The notes under the pieces were generated by a model. The model was not told where the DNA came from. It saw only the letters and a list, made by a program, of their open reading frames with translations, and did not search any database. 26,023 bases of DNA, taken from the NCBI GenBank assembly GCA_002403905.1, contig DHIR01000166.1, positions 33,846-59,868 on the forward strand. The letters run 5' to 3'. This document shows, in pieces, positions 1 through 7,604 of this stretch (its first letter is position 1; each line of letters opens with the position of its first letter). Made by a program: the position numbers and the translations under genes. The DNA comes from Mucilaginibacter sp. UBA4741 (GTDB lineage: Bacteria > Bacteroidota > Bacteroidia > Sphingobacteriales > Sphingobacteriaceae).

Positions 1-1
1 G

Positions 2-1126
2 CCCCCGGTAATATTATTAGGCAATTTTATACGGAATAAGTTAAAAGCCATACGTGCAAATAACCGGGTGGTGAGCCAAAAAACCATACAGCATTTACAG
101 GAGTCGCTTGCCGGGTATATAGACAGTAATATTTACCAAAAAGGTGATTTTTTTGTTGACAGATATTATAACCAGCAATTACAGCTTAACAATAATATTG
201 CAACCCAGCAAACCTTACAAGGGTTAACCTCAAGACTTGTGGAGGTTTTTGCCATACTAGGCTTTTTTATTTTGATAGCTATTAATAAACTATCGGCAGG
301 TACACCTGCTGTAAGCTTGTTAACCATCGGTGTTTTTATGGCAGCCAGTTATAAGATCATTCCCGGTATTGTAAAGATATTAAACAGTGCCAGCCAGATA
401 AAAACTTACCAATTTACCATAACAGATCTGCAACCTGCGGAACCTGCAATTGTATTTACTGATGAAACTGAATCCATTAGATCAATAATATTTGAACAGG
501 TTAAGTTTAGATATAAAGATAAAAGAGTATTAAACAATATTAGTTTTGAGATACAAGCAGGCAATTTTGTTGGAATATCTGCGGCATCAGGTAAAGGCAA
601 AACAACTATAATACATCTGTTGCTTGGGTTTTTAAAACACCATAAAGGCAATATTTACATTAACGATGTAAAAACCAATTGGATAAAAAGACAGGGATAT
701 TTAAGCAGGATATCATACGTTAAGCAGCAATCATTTATTATAAATGATACCATACTGAAAAATATTACGCTTAGTGATGATGGGTTTGATAAGGCCCGCT
801 TGGATGATGTGATAGCATTTTGCGGACTGGAAAATATAATTTCCCAATACGCCGATGGAGTGAATGAATTTATAAAAGAAAACGGCAAAAATATAAGTGG
901 CGGCCAGCGGCAGCGGCTGATGCTGGCAAGGGCGCTATATCATGACTTTGACTTGTTGATATTAGACGAAGCTTTCTCTGAAATGGATTCAGAATCAGAA
1001 AACAACATCCTTTTAAAGTTAAAACTACTGGCACAAAAGGGTAAAATAGTGGTGCTGATAACACATAATAACGCCAGCTTTGATTTTTGCGACAGGGTAA
1101 TATCATTAGATTTAGCTTATGCGTAA
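2..1126 (+). CDS. ABC exporter, permease end plus ATPase domain (5' truncated)
   Basis: The reading frame is open to the left edge (22 further codons precede the GTG at 68), so the true start lies outside the window. Residues are numbered from that GTG. Hydrophobic stretches around residues 55-110 are the last membrane helices of a type IV (MsbA/PglK-like) exporter. The nucleotide-binding domain follows, with Walker A AASGKGKTT near residue 172, the ABC signature ISGGQRQRL from residue 276, Walker B LLILDEAF and an H-loop histidine in LITHN. The first glycine of Walker A is alanine, which is unusual. The family moves lipid-linked saccharides or lipids across the inner membrane using ATP. The gene overlaps the next glycosyltransferase by 8 bp, so a role in exporting a lipid-linked glycan is likely. 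A peptide or lipid exporter cannot be excluded because the substrate-binding part is missing. Confidence 0.9.
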   Translation, partial: PPVILLGNFIRNKLKAIRANNRVVSQKTIQHLQESLAGYIDSNIYQKGDFFVDRYYNQQLQLNNNIATQQTLQGLTSRLVEVFAILGFFILIAINKLSAGTPAVSLLTIGVFMAASYKIIPGIVKILNSASQIKTYQFTITDLQPAEPAIVFTDETESIRSIIFEQVKFRYKDKRVLNNISFEIQAGNFVGISAASGKGKTTIIHLLLGFLKHHKGNIYINDVKTNWIKRQGYLSRISYVKQQSFIINDTILKNITLSDDGFDKARLDDVIAFCGLENIISQYADGVNEFIKENGKNISGGQRQRLMLARALYHDFDLLILDEAFSEMDSESENNILLKLKLLAQKGKIVVLITHNNASFDFCDRVISLDLAYA

Positions 1127-2195
1127 AACGCTGGTTATAGTTACTCCGGGTTTCCCCAAAGACGAGGCGGATAGTACCTGTATGCCAGACAGACAAATAT
1201 TTGTACGGATTTTAAAAGAAACTTACCGGGATCTAAATATTGTGGTATTAGCATTTCAATATCCTTATGAAGCGTGTGAATACCGCTGGAATGGTATAAA
1301 AGTTATTGCCCTGGGCGGAAAAAACAAAAGCGGCCTGTATCGCCGGATGACATGGCTACATGCCTGGCGCGAACTTAAAAATATACATTCTGAATATAAT
1401 ATTATCGGCCTATTGAGTTTTTGGCTGGACGAATGCGCCTTTGTAGCTGATAAGTTTGCCGATAAATTTAAGCTGAAACATTATATATGGCTGCTGGGGC
1501 AGGATGCCCGGCCCGGTAATAAATATGTTTATCGCATTATGCCCAATGGTGATAATTTAATAGCCTTGTCTGATTACCTGGTAAATGAGTTTAACAAAAA
1601 CTATGGTGTGACAGCGCAATATGTTGTGCCGGGTGCAATAGATACAGCACTATTTAAACCATCATCAGCCGAAAGAGATATTGATATTTTAGGCGTAGGC
1701 TCTTTGATCCCTTTAAAGCAATTTGAGCTATTTATTGAAACTGTTAAATTCTTGAAAGATTATTTGCCCGATATTAAAGCCGTGATATGCGGTAAGGGCC
1801 CGGAAATGCAGGCGTTAAAAGACCTGGCAATATCTTATCAACTGGAAAAAAATATAACTTTTAAAGGTGAGTTGGCCCATCCTGAAATTTTAGAACAAAT
1901 GCAGCGCTCAAAAATATTGCTGCATCCATCAAAATACGAGGGTTTTAGCACTGTCCTATTGGAAGCCCTGTATGCCGGAGCACACGTGGTTTCTTTTTTT
2001 AAACCAATGGAAGCTGCATTTTTTCACCATCATATTGTTGATAACGCTGAAGAAATGAACAGTAAAGTTTTGGAATTGCTAAATAATACTGATAGGGGAC
2101 ACCAACCCGTACTAATAAATGAAATGACCCAAATGGCAGAAAGTATTATGAATTTATTTGACGGCCCGAGCTACAAAAAAGCCGCAATATCCTGA
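1119..2195 (+). CDS. GT4-family glycosyltransferase
   Basis: This 358-aa protein has a two-domain GT-B layout. The N-terminal half is acceptor-binding (MRKTLVIVTPGFP start, residues 1-170). The C-terminal half has the donor-binding pattern of GT4 enzymes: VPGAIDTALFKP at about 170-181, LGVGSLIPLKQ at 191-201 and an E-x7-E motif (E274 and E282 in YEGFSTVLLEAL). The family transfers a sugar from a nucleotide-sugar to a growing glycan with retention of configuration. Sugar and linkage cannot be read from sequence. The start codon ATG at 1119 overlaps the ABC exporter stop (8 bp), so the two are translationally coupled. Its 3' end overlaps the oppositely oriented next gene by 25 bp. No transmembrane segment is visible; it should be a cytoplasmic or membrane-associated enzyme. 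Confidence 0.9.
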   Translation: MRKTLVIVTPGFPKDEADSTCMPDRQIFVRILKETYRDLNIVVLAFQYPYEACEYRWNGIKVIALGGKNKSGLYRRMTWLHAWRELKNIHSEYNIIGLLSFWLDECAFVADKFADKFKLKHYIWLLGQDARPGNKYVYRIMPNGDNLIALSDYLVNEFNKNYGVTAQYVVPGAIDTALFKPSSAERDIDILGVGSLIPLKQFELFIETVKFLKDYLPDIKAVICGKGPEMQALKDLAISYQLEKNITFKGELAHPEILEQMQRSKILLHPSKYEGFSTVLLEALYAGAHVVSFFKPMEAAFFHHHIVDNAEEMNSKVLELLNNTDRGHQPVLINEMTQMAESIMNLFDGPSYKKAAIS

Positions 2196-3268
2196 ATTTT
2201 TTGAGCGATGGCTTTAAATGAAAGATTTGATTCAAAATAGGTCAATGCTTTTTCGCGCTCAAATTGCAGATCTATTTGTTGTGTTTGATTTAATGCGGTA
2301 AGCAAATCTGCTTCACTCCCGGCAGGATATAACAAGCCTATTTGCCCGTCATTGGTTATCATTCTGAATGAAAATATGTCCGTAACAATTGGTATGCATC
2401 CGCATGACATGGCTTCGCAAACTGCGGTACCGCTACCTTCGTAATGCGAGCCTGAAATAATAAAATCGGCGCTGTTGTACCAATACAACAGATCATCATT
2501 TGGAACTTTACCTACCAGGGTAATTGCAGATGCATTGGGTTTATTAGCTAATAATGCTTTTATCTCTGGCAATAGTTCTTCAGTCTGATAGATCATATAC
2601 AACCGGGCCTGTGGGTTTATTACTGCAAACTTTAAAAAGGATTTAACCACGGTTAAAGGATCTTTATTTTCATCTAACCGCCCCACCCATAAAAATACAT
2701 TATCGCCTTCCGCATTAGTTTTGGCCTTTGCAATTGCTTTATCTATCGGGTAAAAAACCGACGACACTTCCATTACCTCGTGTATCTTTTCGGGTGATGA
2801 GAGGTTGCCTTTATTAATCCAATCTAATCCCATTGCTTTTGAAGCAAAAAGATAGGCATCAACATATTTATCTGCTATTTTTTGCAAATGTTTTTTTAAG
2901 CCCGAGGCCGGTTTTTCTGCATGGTTTTGGGCTATGATCTTTGTCTTTTTATTCAAGTGAAAGCGTAGTTGTATTACCTGTAAGGGGTTATGTAAACCAT
3001 GTACAACCACTACATCAGGTTGCAGGCTTTTAATAAGCCGGTGCAGCTTTAAAGGGAAGTGTAACGTATGGTCATGATAATTTACAAACTTAAAATTAAC
3101 GCCATTATATAATTCATCGCCCTCATAATTCATTTGTTTTATGCGGGTAACTTTGTTGTTTTCGCTCAAGCTGGTTAATACACCTGCGTATCCTTTTATA
3201 CGGGTGATCCATTTCTCGGGCGAATTATAGCCGGGGTCGTAATTATAACTTACAAAAACAAAGTTCAT
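2171..3268 (-). CDS. GT4-family glycosyltransferase
   Basis: This 365-aa GT-B enzyme begins MNFVFVSYNYDPGYNSPEKW. The linker region at about residues 86-94 (VVVVHGLHN) and the donor-domain start VFLWVGRLDENKDPL (191-205) are typical of GT4. The E-x7-E motif is E277 and E285 in YEGSGTAVCEAM. It should add one sugar to the surface glycan; donor and acceptor are unknown. It is a single-gene transcription unit pointing left, and its last 25 bp overlap the end of the upstream plus-strand glycosyltransferase, leaving no room for a terminator between them. Its promoter must lie in the 113-bp spacer shared with the divergent gene at 3382. Confidence 0.9.
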   Translation of the reverse strand: MNFVFVSYNYDPGYNSPEKWITRIKGYAGVLTSLSENNKVTRIKQMNYEGDELYNGVNFKFVNYHDHTLHFPLKLHRLIKSLQPDVVVVHGLHNPLQVIQLRFHLNKKTKIIAQNHAEKPASGLKKHLQKIADKYVDAYLFASKAMGLDWINKGNLSSPEKIHEVMEVSSVFYPIDKAIAKAKTNAEGDNVFLWVGRLDENKDPLTVVKSFLKFAVINPQARLYMIYQTEELLPEIKALLANKPNASAITLVGKVPNDDLLYWYNSADFIISGSHYEGSGTAVCEAMSCGCIPIVTDIFSFRMITNDGQIGLLYPAGSEADLLTALNQTQQIDLQFEREKALTYFESNLSFKAIAQKIQDIAAFL

Positions 3269-3381
3269 TTATAGGTGCAATTTAAGGTTTTTGATTTTGT
3301 AAGATGCTTGTATAAGCAACCTCAAGTTAGCTATATTCGTATTTAGATAAAGCATATCTAACATATACTTGTAACTAACCG
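3269..3381. promoter_or_regulatory. Divergent promoter spacer with two inverted repeats
   Basis: This 113-bp AT-rich spacer separates divergent genes and must hold both promoters. Two inverted repeats are visible: TGCTT-GTAT-AAGCA (3305-3318) and TTAGATA-AAGCA-TATCTAA (3343-3361, 7-bp perfect arms and 5-nt spacer). The second lies 20 bp before the ATG at 3382 and could be an operator or a leader hairpin. I could not place convincing -33/-7 boxes. Confidence 0.4.
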
Positions 3382-4299
3382 ATGGGGTTGTCTGTAAAAA
3401 ATATATTTTTCAAAAATACGGCTATAAATACCTTTTTTATAACTCGTTTACATGAAAATCAGATCGAAGAAAAAGTATGGCTCTGTAAGAATAAACTACG
3501 GTTTGACATAACGACCAAACATAGCATGATCTGCCTTGATCCGTTTTGTATGTCGGTATGGTTGCCATCGGATCAATTGGACTTGTTTGATCCTAAAAAT
3601 ACAGAGATCAACTTTACTAAAGCAGATAAAACAACGGCTGCAATAAATGTTGGTTTAATAGAAACCCTGCCGACAGCAAACGGCGCGTTACTTTTATATA
3701 AAATTGAAAGTGTAAAAAACTATCAAATTAACGCCATACACAGACTAGCTTTATTTGCCTGGCTACTACGCTCTAAAAAAAATACATATCAAAGCCGCAG
3801 GGTTATAAGCGCGCTGTACTCTTATCCCCGAAAAATCATTATTGTTTCTTATCAGGATGAAGACTATTACAATATATTCCCAATGGATATACAAGGATAT
3901 ATTGCCGAAGAAGATATTTATATATTAGGATTAAGAACCACCAACGTTACCCTTGAAAAAATACTAGCCGCAAAAAAGGTGGTTATTTGCGATACGGATG
4001 CCATCGATATTGAAACTGTTTACGCATTAGGTAAACATCCCAGCACATCGCCAACCCAAAAGCACGAAATGCCTTTTGCTATAAATGATAGTGAGTTATT
4101 TGGTTTCCCCGTACCTGCCATTATTGGTTCATATAAAGAAGTTGAAATTATAGCTAACCGGAAAATGGGTTACCACATGTTATTAGTAGGCAAAGTGGTC
4201 AATACTAAAGTGATTAACCCCGATCCGACATCGCTTTACCATGTTGGGTTTTTGCAGTATCAAAATAGTAGTTACCAAAGTATTGATGCTAAGTATTAA
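3382..4299 (+). CDS. Flavin-reductase-like (FMN-binding split barrel) protein, tentative
   Basis: This 305-aa protein has no signal peptide or membrane span. The first 130 residues are not recognisable. From about residue 140 the pattern fits the flavin reductase-like split-barrel fold: SYPRKIIIVSYQDEDYYNIFPMD (a strand followed by N-x-x-P-M), then ILGLRTTNVTLEKILAAKK, LGKHPSTSP, and near the end HMLLVGKVVNTKVI, which matches the usual conserved H-x-x-x-x-G-x-V strand. Relatives bind FMN and either reduce free flavin with NAD(P)H or act on other substrates. The gene stands alone between two oppositely oriented units. Its stop overlaps the stop of the GNAT gene by 4 bp. A redox role in sugar modification is possible but inferred only from its neighbours. 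The family call rests on motif shape, not on a search. Confidence 0.55.
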   Translation: MGLSVKNIFFKNTAINTFFITRLHENQIEEKVWLCKNKLRFDITTKHSMICLDPFCMSVWLPSDQLDLFDPKNTEINFTKADKTTAAINVGLIETLPTANGALLLYKIESVKNYQINAIHRLALFAWLLRSKKNTYQSRRVISALYSYPRKIIIVSYQDEDYYNIFPMDIQGYIAEEDIYILGLRTTNVTLEKILAAKKVVICDTDAIDIETVYALGKHPSTSPTQKHEMPFAINDSELFGFPVPAIIGSYKEVEIIANRKMGYHMLLVGKVVNTKVINPDPTSLYHVGFLQYQNSSYQSIDAKY

Positions 4300-5243
4300 A
4301 AAATATCAATATCGGCTAAAGTGAATTTAATTTTATCGGTATCTATATCAGCCCCGAGGTCTTTAAACATTACTGCGAATGATGGCGTGGCTGCGTACCG
4401 CTGTGCAAACAATGTATGTAATTGGGTTTGTGGACTAACCTGGAAATGAATTTGTGTTAACCCCAATTTGCGGGCAAGCACAATTAATTTCTTCATGGTT
4501 TGATCAAAGTTATTGGCTATGCCCGCTATATCTCCTATTTGTAAACCATTTTGTGGCTTTATCCAAAAGAATGAATTGTCTATTTGGATAACAAGGGTAG
4601 GCGAATAGGTTTTATATTGTAAATATTTATCATTCCTGAAAATACCATTGTAGCCATCAACCAATACAGAACTTGCAACACCCTGTTGTTGGTTTAGATA
4701 ACTTTTTAATACCCATTTCTTATACTGATCATAAACGGGTTTTAAAAACGGGTATTTGTGGACGATCTTTTCTAGCGGAATGCATTTTACCGGGATAGTG
4801 AATCTATCCATAGTGTCGGTAATATGCCAGTGTAACTTTATTAAACCCGGATACGAGTTTTGATTAGGGAAACCAAAAACTAACTGGATGTTTTCTTTAC
4901 GGCATAGGTCATCAGTAAGGTTAGCCAACTCTGTAAATAAACCCATGTTGCGGTACTCAGAGTGGGTCATCGCATCGACAGACTGGGCAACCAAAATGGT
5001 GCGCCCGTTATACCAAAGCAAGGTAGGGATAACACCATAAAAGGCTATTGGCTGATTTTGATTGTTGTAAGCAATAAAGCCAATGTAATTGACTCCCGTA
5101 TAAACTGTATTATATTTCTTCAAAAAAAACCCAATAGCCGGTTTGCGCTGGTAGACCAGCGCGTCCAATCGTGCAAGGTCGGCTATGCTATTTATACTTA
5201 GCCGTTTTACGGTGTACGCTTTATTTTCGGCGGCGCTAGTCAT
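4296..5243 (-). CDS. GNAT-family acyltransferase
   Basis: This 315-aa protein has the N-terminal acyl-CoA-binding core of the GNAT fold: a beta strand with IAFYGVIPTLLWYNG at about 65-80, then SVDAMTHSEYRNMGLFTELA, where R-N-M-G-L-F is the pyrophosphate-binding R-x-x-G-x-x loop. The C-terminal half (about 160-315) is a second domain that is common in long Bacteroidota GNAT proteins from polysaccharide loci. It probably moves an acetyl or other acyl group from acyl-CoA to an amino group on a sugar or lipid. It is the last gene of the amidohydrolase-deacetylase-GNAT operon and starts 8 bp inside the deacetylase gene. Coupling to a deacetylase suggests replacement of one N-acyl group by another (inference). 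Confidence 0.8.
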   Translation of the reverse strand: MTSAAENKAYTVKRLSINSIADLARLDALVYQRKPAIGFFLKKYNTVYTGVNYIGFIAYNNQNQPIAFYGVIPTLLWYNGRTILVAQSVDAMTHSEYRNMGLFTELANLTDDLCRKENIQLVFGFPNQNSYPGLIKLHWHITDTMDRFTIPVKCIPLEKIVHKYPFLKPVYDQYKKWVLKSYLNQQQGVASSVLVDGYNGIFRNDKYLQYKTYSPTLVIQIDNSFFWIKPQNGLQIGDIAGIANNFDQTMKKLIVLARKLGLTQIHFQVSPQTQLHTLFAQRYAATPSFAVMFKDLGADIDTDKIKFTLADIDIF

Positions 5244-6243
5244 ACTTACGGGTTATAGTGGCGTATAATTGATTAACCGGCGATATAAAAGGATTTACTG
5301 TAAATCGTTCGCGCATGGTTTGGTCTGCTACGTCAGCATCATTAGAGAAATCCATTGCCAACAGTTGGGTATAACCAGCGCTTTTAGCTTTGTTAATGAT
5401 ACCCTGATTATAACTGCCATAAGGGAATGCAATACTAATTACGGGTTTTTCAATAATAGTTTCCAAATATTGTTTTACCTGCACCATTTCGTTAAAAGCA
5501 TCTTCAATGTTTATTAAGGCAAGGTCGTTATGATAATAACCATGCGCACCTATTTGTGCGTATGGCGATGCAGCAAGTTCTTTAATTTGTCCTTTGGTCA
5601 TTTGCAGCCAATAGTCTGTATTCCATTCATCATTTTTAAATGGTACTACTGGATATAGTATTTTCATCATGTCGGCTTTTTCCACAAAACCGCCTTTGCG
5701 CAGTTTATCTTTAAGGGCTATATGGTTTTCGGCAGAAAAGTATTGATTATGTGCTCCTTTGTAATATAACTCAGTTTTGTAAATTATTTTTTCGGGGCCG
5801 TATTTACTTACAATGCCTAAAAAATCGTTCCATAAAATATCGTAGCCTTCATTTGTTATCCCTGTAACAAAAAATGTTGCAGGTACATTGTGCTTTTCTA
5901 ACGATGGCAATACATATTGATAGTTATTGGCATAACCATCATCAAAGGTGATACATATATTAAATTTATCATCGCTAAAACGCTTATTATAATAATCATC
6001 CAGTGTGATAATATTACAATGCTTTTTAAAAAGTTTTAATTGCTTTTCAAAAGTTTTCGCAGTTAAAAAAATGGGGTTAAAACGGGTATGGTCATGTTTG
6101 CAAATGCCATGATAAATCAATATACGGCTACCTCGTGCATTTTTATAAAAAGAATGATCCAGCCCTAAATAATAACGTATATCCCGCAACAGGCATTTAG
6201 ACTCGCGTAATAATTTTGAGCGTATTTTATGGTAGATAGTCAT
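5236..6243 (-). CDS. Polysaccharide deacetylase (NodB domain, CE4)
   Basis: This 335-aa protein carries the CE4 motifs in order: TFDDGY (catalytic base D101 and metal ligand D102), H234 and H238 in GAHGYYHND (metal ligands; the residue after the first His is Gly rather than the usual Ser/Thr), and FPYGSY at about 273-278. The family removes N- or O-acetyl groups from glycans with a divalent metal. There is no clear signal peptide and the N-terminus is basic and short, so it may act in the cytoplasm on lipid-linked sugars rather than on finished polymer. It overlaps the GNAT gene by 8 bp and follows the amidohydrolase after a 7-bp gap. The insert between residues 135 and 230 makes it longer than minimal NodB proteins but normal for members found in capsule loci. 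Confidence 0.9.
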   Translation of the reverse strand: MTIYHKIRSKLLRESKCLLRDIRYYLGLDHSFYKNARGSRILIYHGICKHDHTRFNPIFLTAKTFEKQLKLFKKHCNIITLDDYYNKRFSDDKFNICITFDDGYANNYQYVLPSLEKHNVPATFFVTGITNEGYDILWNDFLGIVSKYGPEKIIYKTELYYKGAHNQYFSAENHIALKDKLRKGGFVEKADMMKILYPVVPFKNDEWNTDYWLQMTKGQIKELAASPYAQIGAHGYYHNDLALINIEDAFNEMVQVKQYLETIIEKPVISIAFPYGSYNQGIINKAKSAGYTQLLAMDFSNDADVADQTMRERFTVNPFISPVNQLYATITRKYD

Positions 6244-6250
6244 ACCGGGA

Positions 6251-7378
6251 TTAGTTAGCTGTTATTGGGAAAACTACCTCGGGGTAATATTCTTTTATCT
6301 GTTCCATTAAACCAGGCAAATCGCCTTGCACATATTTACAGGTTCCGTTTATACAAATCTGGCTAAACTCATTTAAGTTGATATGGTTTAACTGATTTAA
6401 TAAACTGGCATCAAACAGCCTGATATGTTCGTTATGCACAACCAGTAAAATATCTGAGGGGTCAGTAGCATAAAAGGACTCCAACGATGTTTCATCGTCT
6501 TTCTTTTTTGCTACAACAACTGTTCCTTCATTATCGGTTTTTGTTTGCCAACTGGCCGAGCCGCCCAAATGTAGCGAACTGTACAGTTCTGTATCGGTCA
6601 GCATTTGTGTTTTGCGTGCCAGGCGTATATGGTCCCATATATTCCAGTTACCGGTAAGGGTAGAGTCTGTGCCAAATAATATAGTGGTATGTTTTTTTAA
6701 ATGATCAGCCGCCGCGGTTTTATTCAGTAAAAAGTAATTAGATTTAGGGCACCATATTAGGGCTTCGAATTTTTTTGCCTGGTCTTCACTCATGGCTACG
6801 CCGTGTACACCTATCAATTTCTTTTTAAAGATGTTCCAGCTAATTAGTTGGTCAATTTCATTGTTCGAGCTCTCATCGCTACCCTCGCCAACATGTATTA
6901 CTACCGGCCCTCTGCGTTTAAAAGGATTATTAAGCTTTACCTTCCATCGTTTTTCAAACTGTACCGAGTGTATGCTATGGCATTGCTCTACATTTATAGG
7001 CGGGTTATCTATAGCCAGCTGTTCGCCATGATTTACTACTGTAGTAACACCGCATAGCAGGTTTTTAAATATTCCCCAGCTAACACGCAATGTAAGTGGT
7101 ACTTTTAAAACGGCAGCTATTTCATGCTTATAATTTTCATGAATATACTTACCCCACTCGGTGTAGTTATTATAAACCTTGTCACCCAGTTGGGGAAATA
7201 AATTAAAATCCAGGTGATCGTGCGAGTTAACAAGTCCCGGAAAAACCAATGCGTTATCAAATGTTAACTGTATAGCGTCGCTATAAAAGCCTTTTTTTAC
7301 AGGTATCATCTCCCCGTTTTTTAGCTGGATATTAATAGGGGTGTTGCCGGTGATGGTTGTAACGTTATTTAATATCAT
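6251..7378 (-). CDS. Amidohydrolase-superfamily metal-dependent hydrolase
   Basis: This 375-aa protein shows the metal ligands of the TRZ/ATZ-type (chlorohydrolase or deaminase) branch: H53 and H55 in NSHDHLD, H117 in VVNHGEQ, H162 in IHVGEG, H192 in GVHG, the CPKSN motif at 210-214 and D238 in GTDSTLTG. Known members deaminate or hydrolyse small ring compounds and nucleoside derivatives. Which substrate applies here is not visible. It is the first gene of the operon with the deacetylase and GNAT genes, so its substrate may be a sugar- or nucleotide-linked amide. The protein is shorter than typical 430-470 aa family members and has an unusual, reduced C-terminal part with an insertion (KKKDDETSLESFYATDPSDILL). 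No signal peptide. Confidence 0.8.
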   Translation of the reverse strand: MILNNVTTITGNTPINIQLKNGEMIPVKKGFYSDAIQLTFDNALVFPGLVNSHDHLDFNLFPQLGDKVYNNYTEWGKYIHENYKHEIAAVLKVPLTLRVSWGIFKNLLCGVTTVVNHGEQLAIDNPPINVEQCHSIHSVQFEKRWKVKLNNPFKRRGPVVIHVGEGSDESSNNEIDQLISWNIFKKKLIGVHGVAMSEDQAKKFEALIWCPKSNYFLLNKTAAADHLKKHTTILFGTDSTLTGNWNIWDHIRLARKTQMLTDTELYSSLHLGGSASWQTKTDNEGTVVVAKKKDDETSLESFYATDPSDILLVVHNEHIRLFDASLLNQLNHINLNEFSQICINGTCKYVQGDLPGLMEQIKEYYPEVVFPITAN

Positions 7379-7451
7379 CGGTCTTTGTTAATTAGATGCC
7401 ATATAGGGTTTGAAGCACTTCTACAATCAATTACGAACTGTTATTTATAAT

Positions 7452-7488
7452 GGTTGCCCCTGCAATTTATTTAGGCTATCGGGCAACC
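7452..7488. promoter_or_regulatory. 8-bp perfect inverted repeat in a divergent promoter region
   Basis: GGTTGCCC (7452-7459) and GGGCAACC (7481-7488) are perfect arms separated by 21 nt. They lie in the 226-bp spacer between the amidohydrolase operon (leftward) and the radical-SAM operon (rightward). The repeat sits directly before the proposed -33 box of the rightward promoter, so it could be an operator for a dimeric regulator. It could also act as a hairpin in a longer transcript. There is no T-run of terminator type. Confidence 0.4.
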
Positions 7489-7517
7489 TTTGTTTAGTCT
7501 GGGGCGTAATTATTTTG
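7489..7517 (+). promoter_or_regulatory. Candidate Bacteroidota-type promoter for the radical-SAM operon
   Basis: TTTG at 7489-7492 and TTATTTTG at 7510-7517 resemble the Bacteroidota TTTG / TAnnTTTG boxes, with one mismatch in the -7 box and 17 bp between boxes. Transcription would start near 7523-7525 and give a leader of about 80 nt that contains the hairpin at 7549-7582. This is a pattern match only. Confidence 0.35.
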
Positions 7518-7548
7518 ATAGTAGTGCATAGTTACTTTTAGTTTCTCA

Positions 7549-7582
7549 TAAATAGTGGTGGGTGCAAATCCACCGCTATTTA
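7549..7582 (+). promoter_or_regulatory. Strong leader hairpin with a cobalamin-riboswitch-like loop motif
   Basis: A 14-bp stem (7549-7562 with 7569-7582, two G-T wobbles, no mismatches) closes a 6-nt loop TGCAAA, ending 22 bp before the ATG of the first radical-SAM gene. The segment GGTGCAAATCC followed by GCT and AACTG resembles the GGTG-aaA-TCC...GC...ACTG block of the cobalamin riboswitch. The GCCACTG box and the 3' half of that riboswitch are absent, so it is not a normal one. It may be a regulatory leader, an mRNA-stabilising stem or coincidence. Confidence 0.45.
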
Positions 7583-7604
7583 CTTTAACTGCCTAATACA
7601 AAAA

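Noticed and set aside
870..1196. 108-aa minus-strand frame
   Set aside because: Shadow of the ABC ATPase frame; the ATPase motifs prove the plus strand is coding.
7452..7488. Transcription terminator
   Set aside because: Long 21-nt spacer, no terminal T-run, and it lies upstream of both divergent operons, not after a gene.
7549..7604. A complete cobalamin riboswitch upstream of the radical-SAM operon
   Set aside because: Only one block of the consensus is present. GCCACTG, GGGAAGG and the closing region are missing, and there are only 22 bp between the hairpin and the start codon. Kept as a partial resemblance only.
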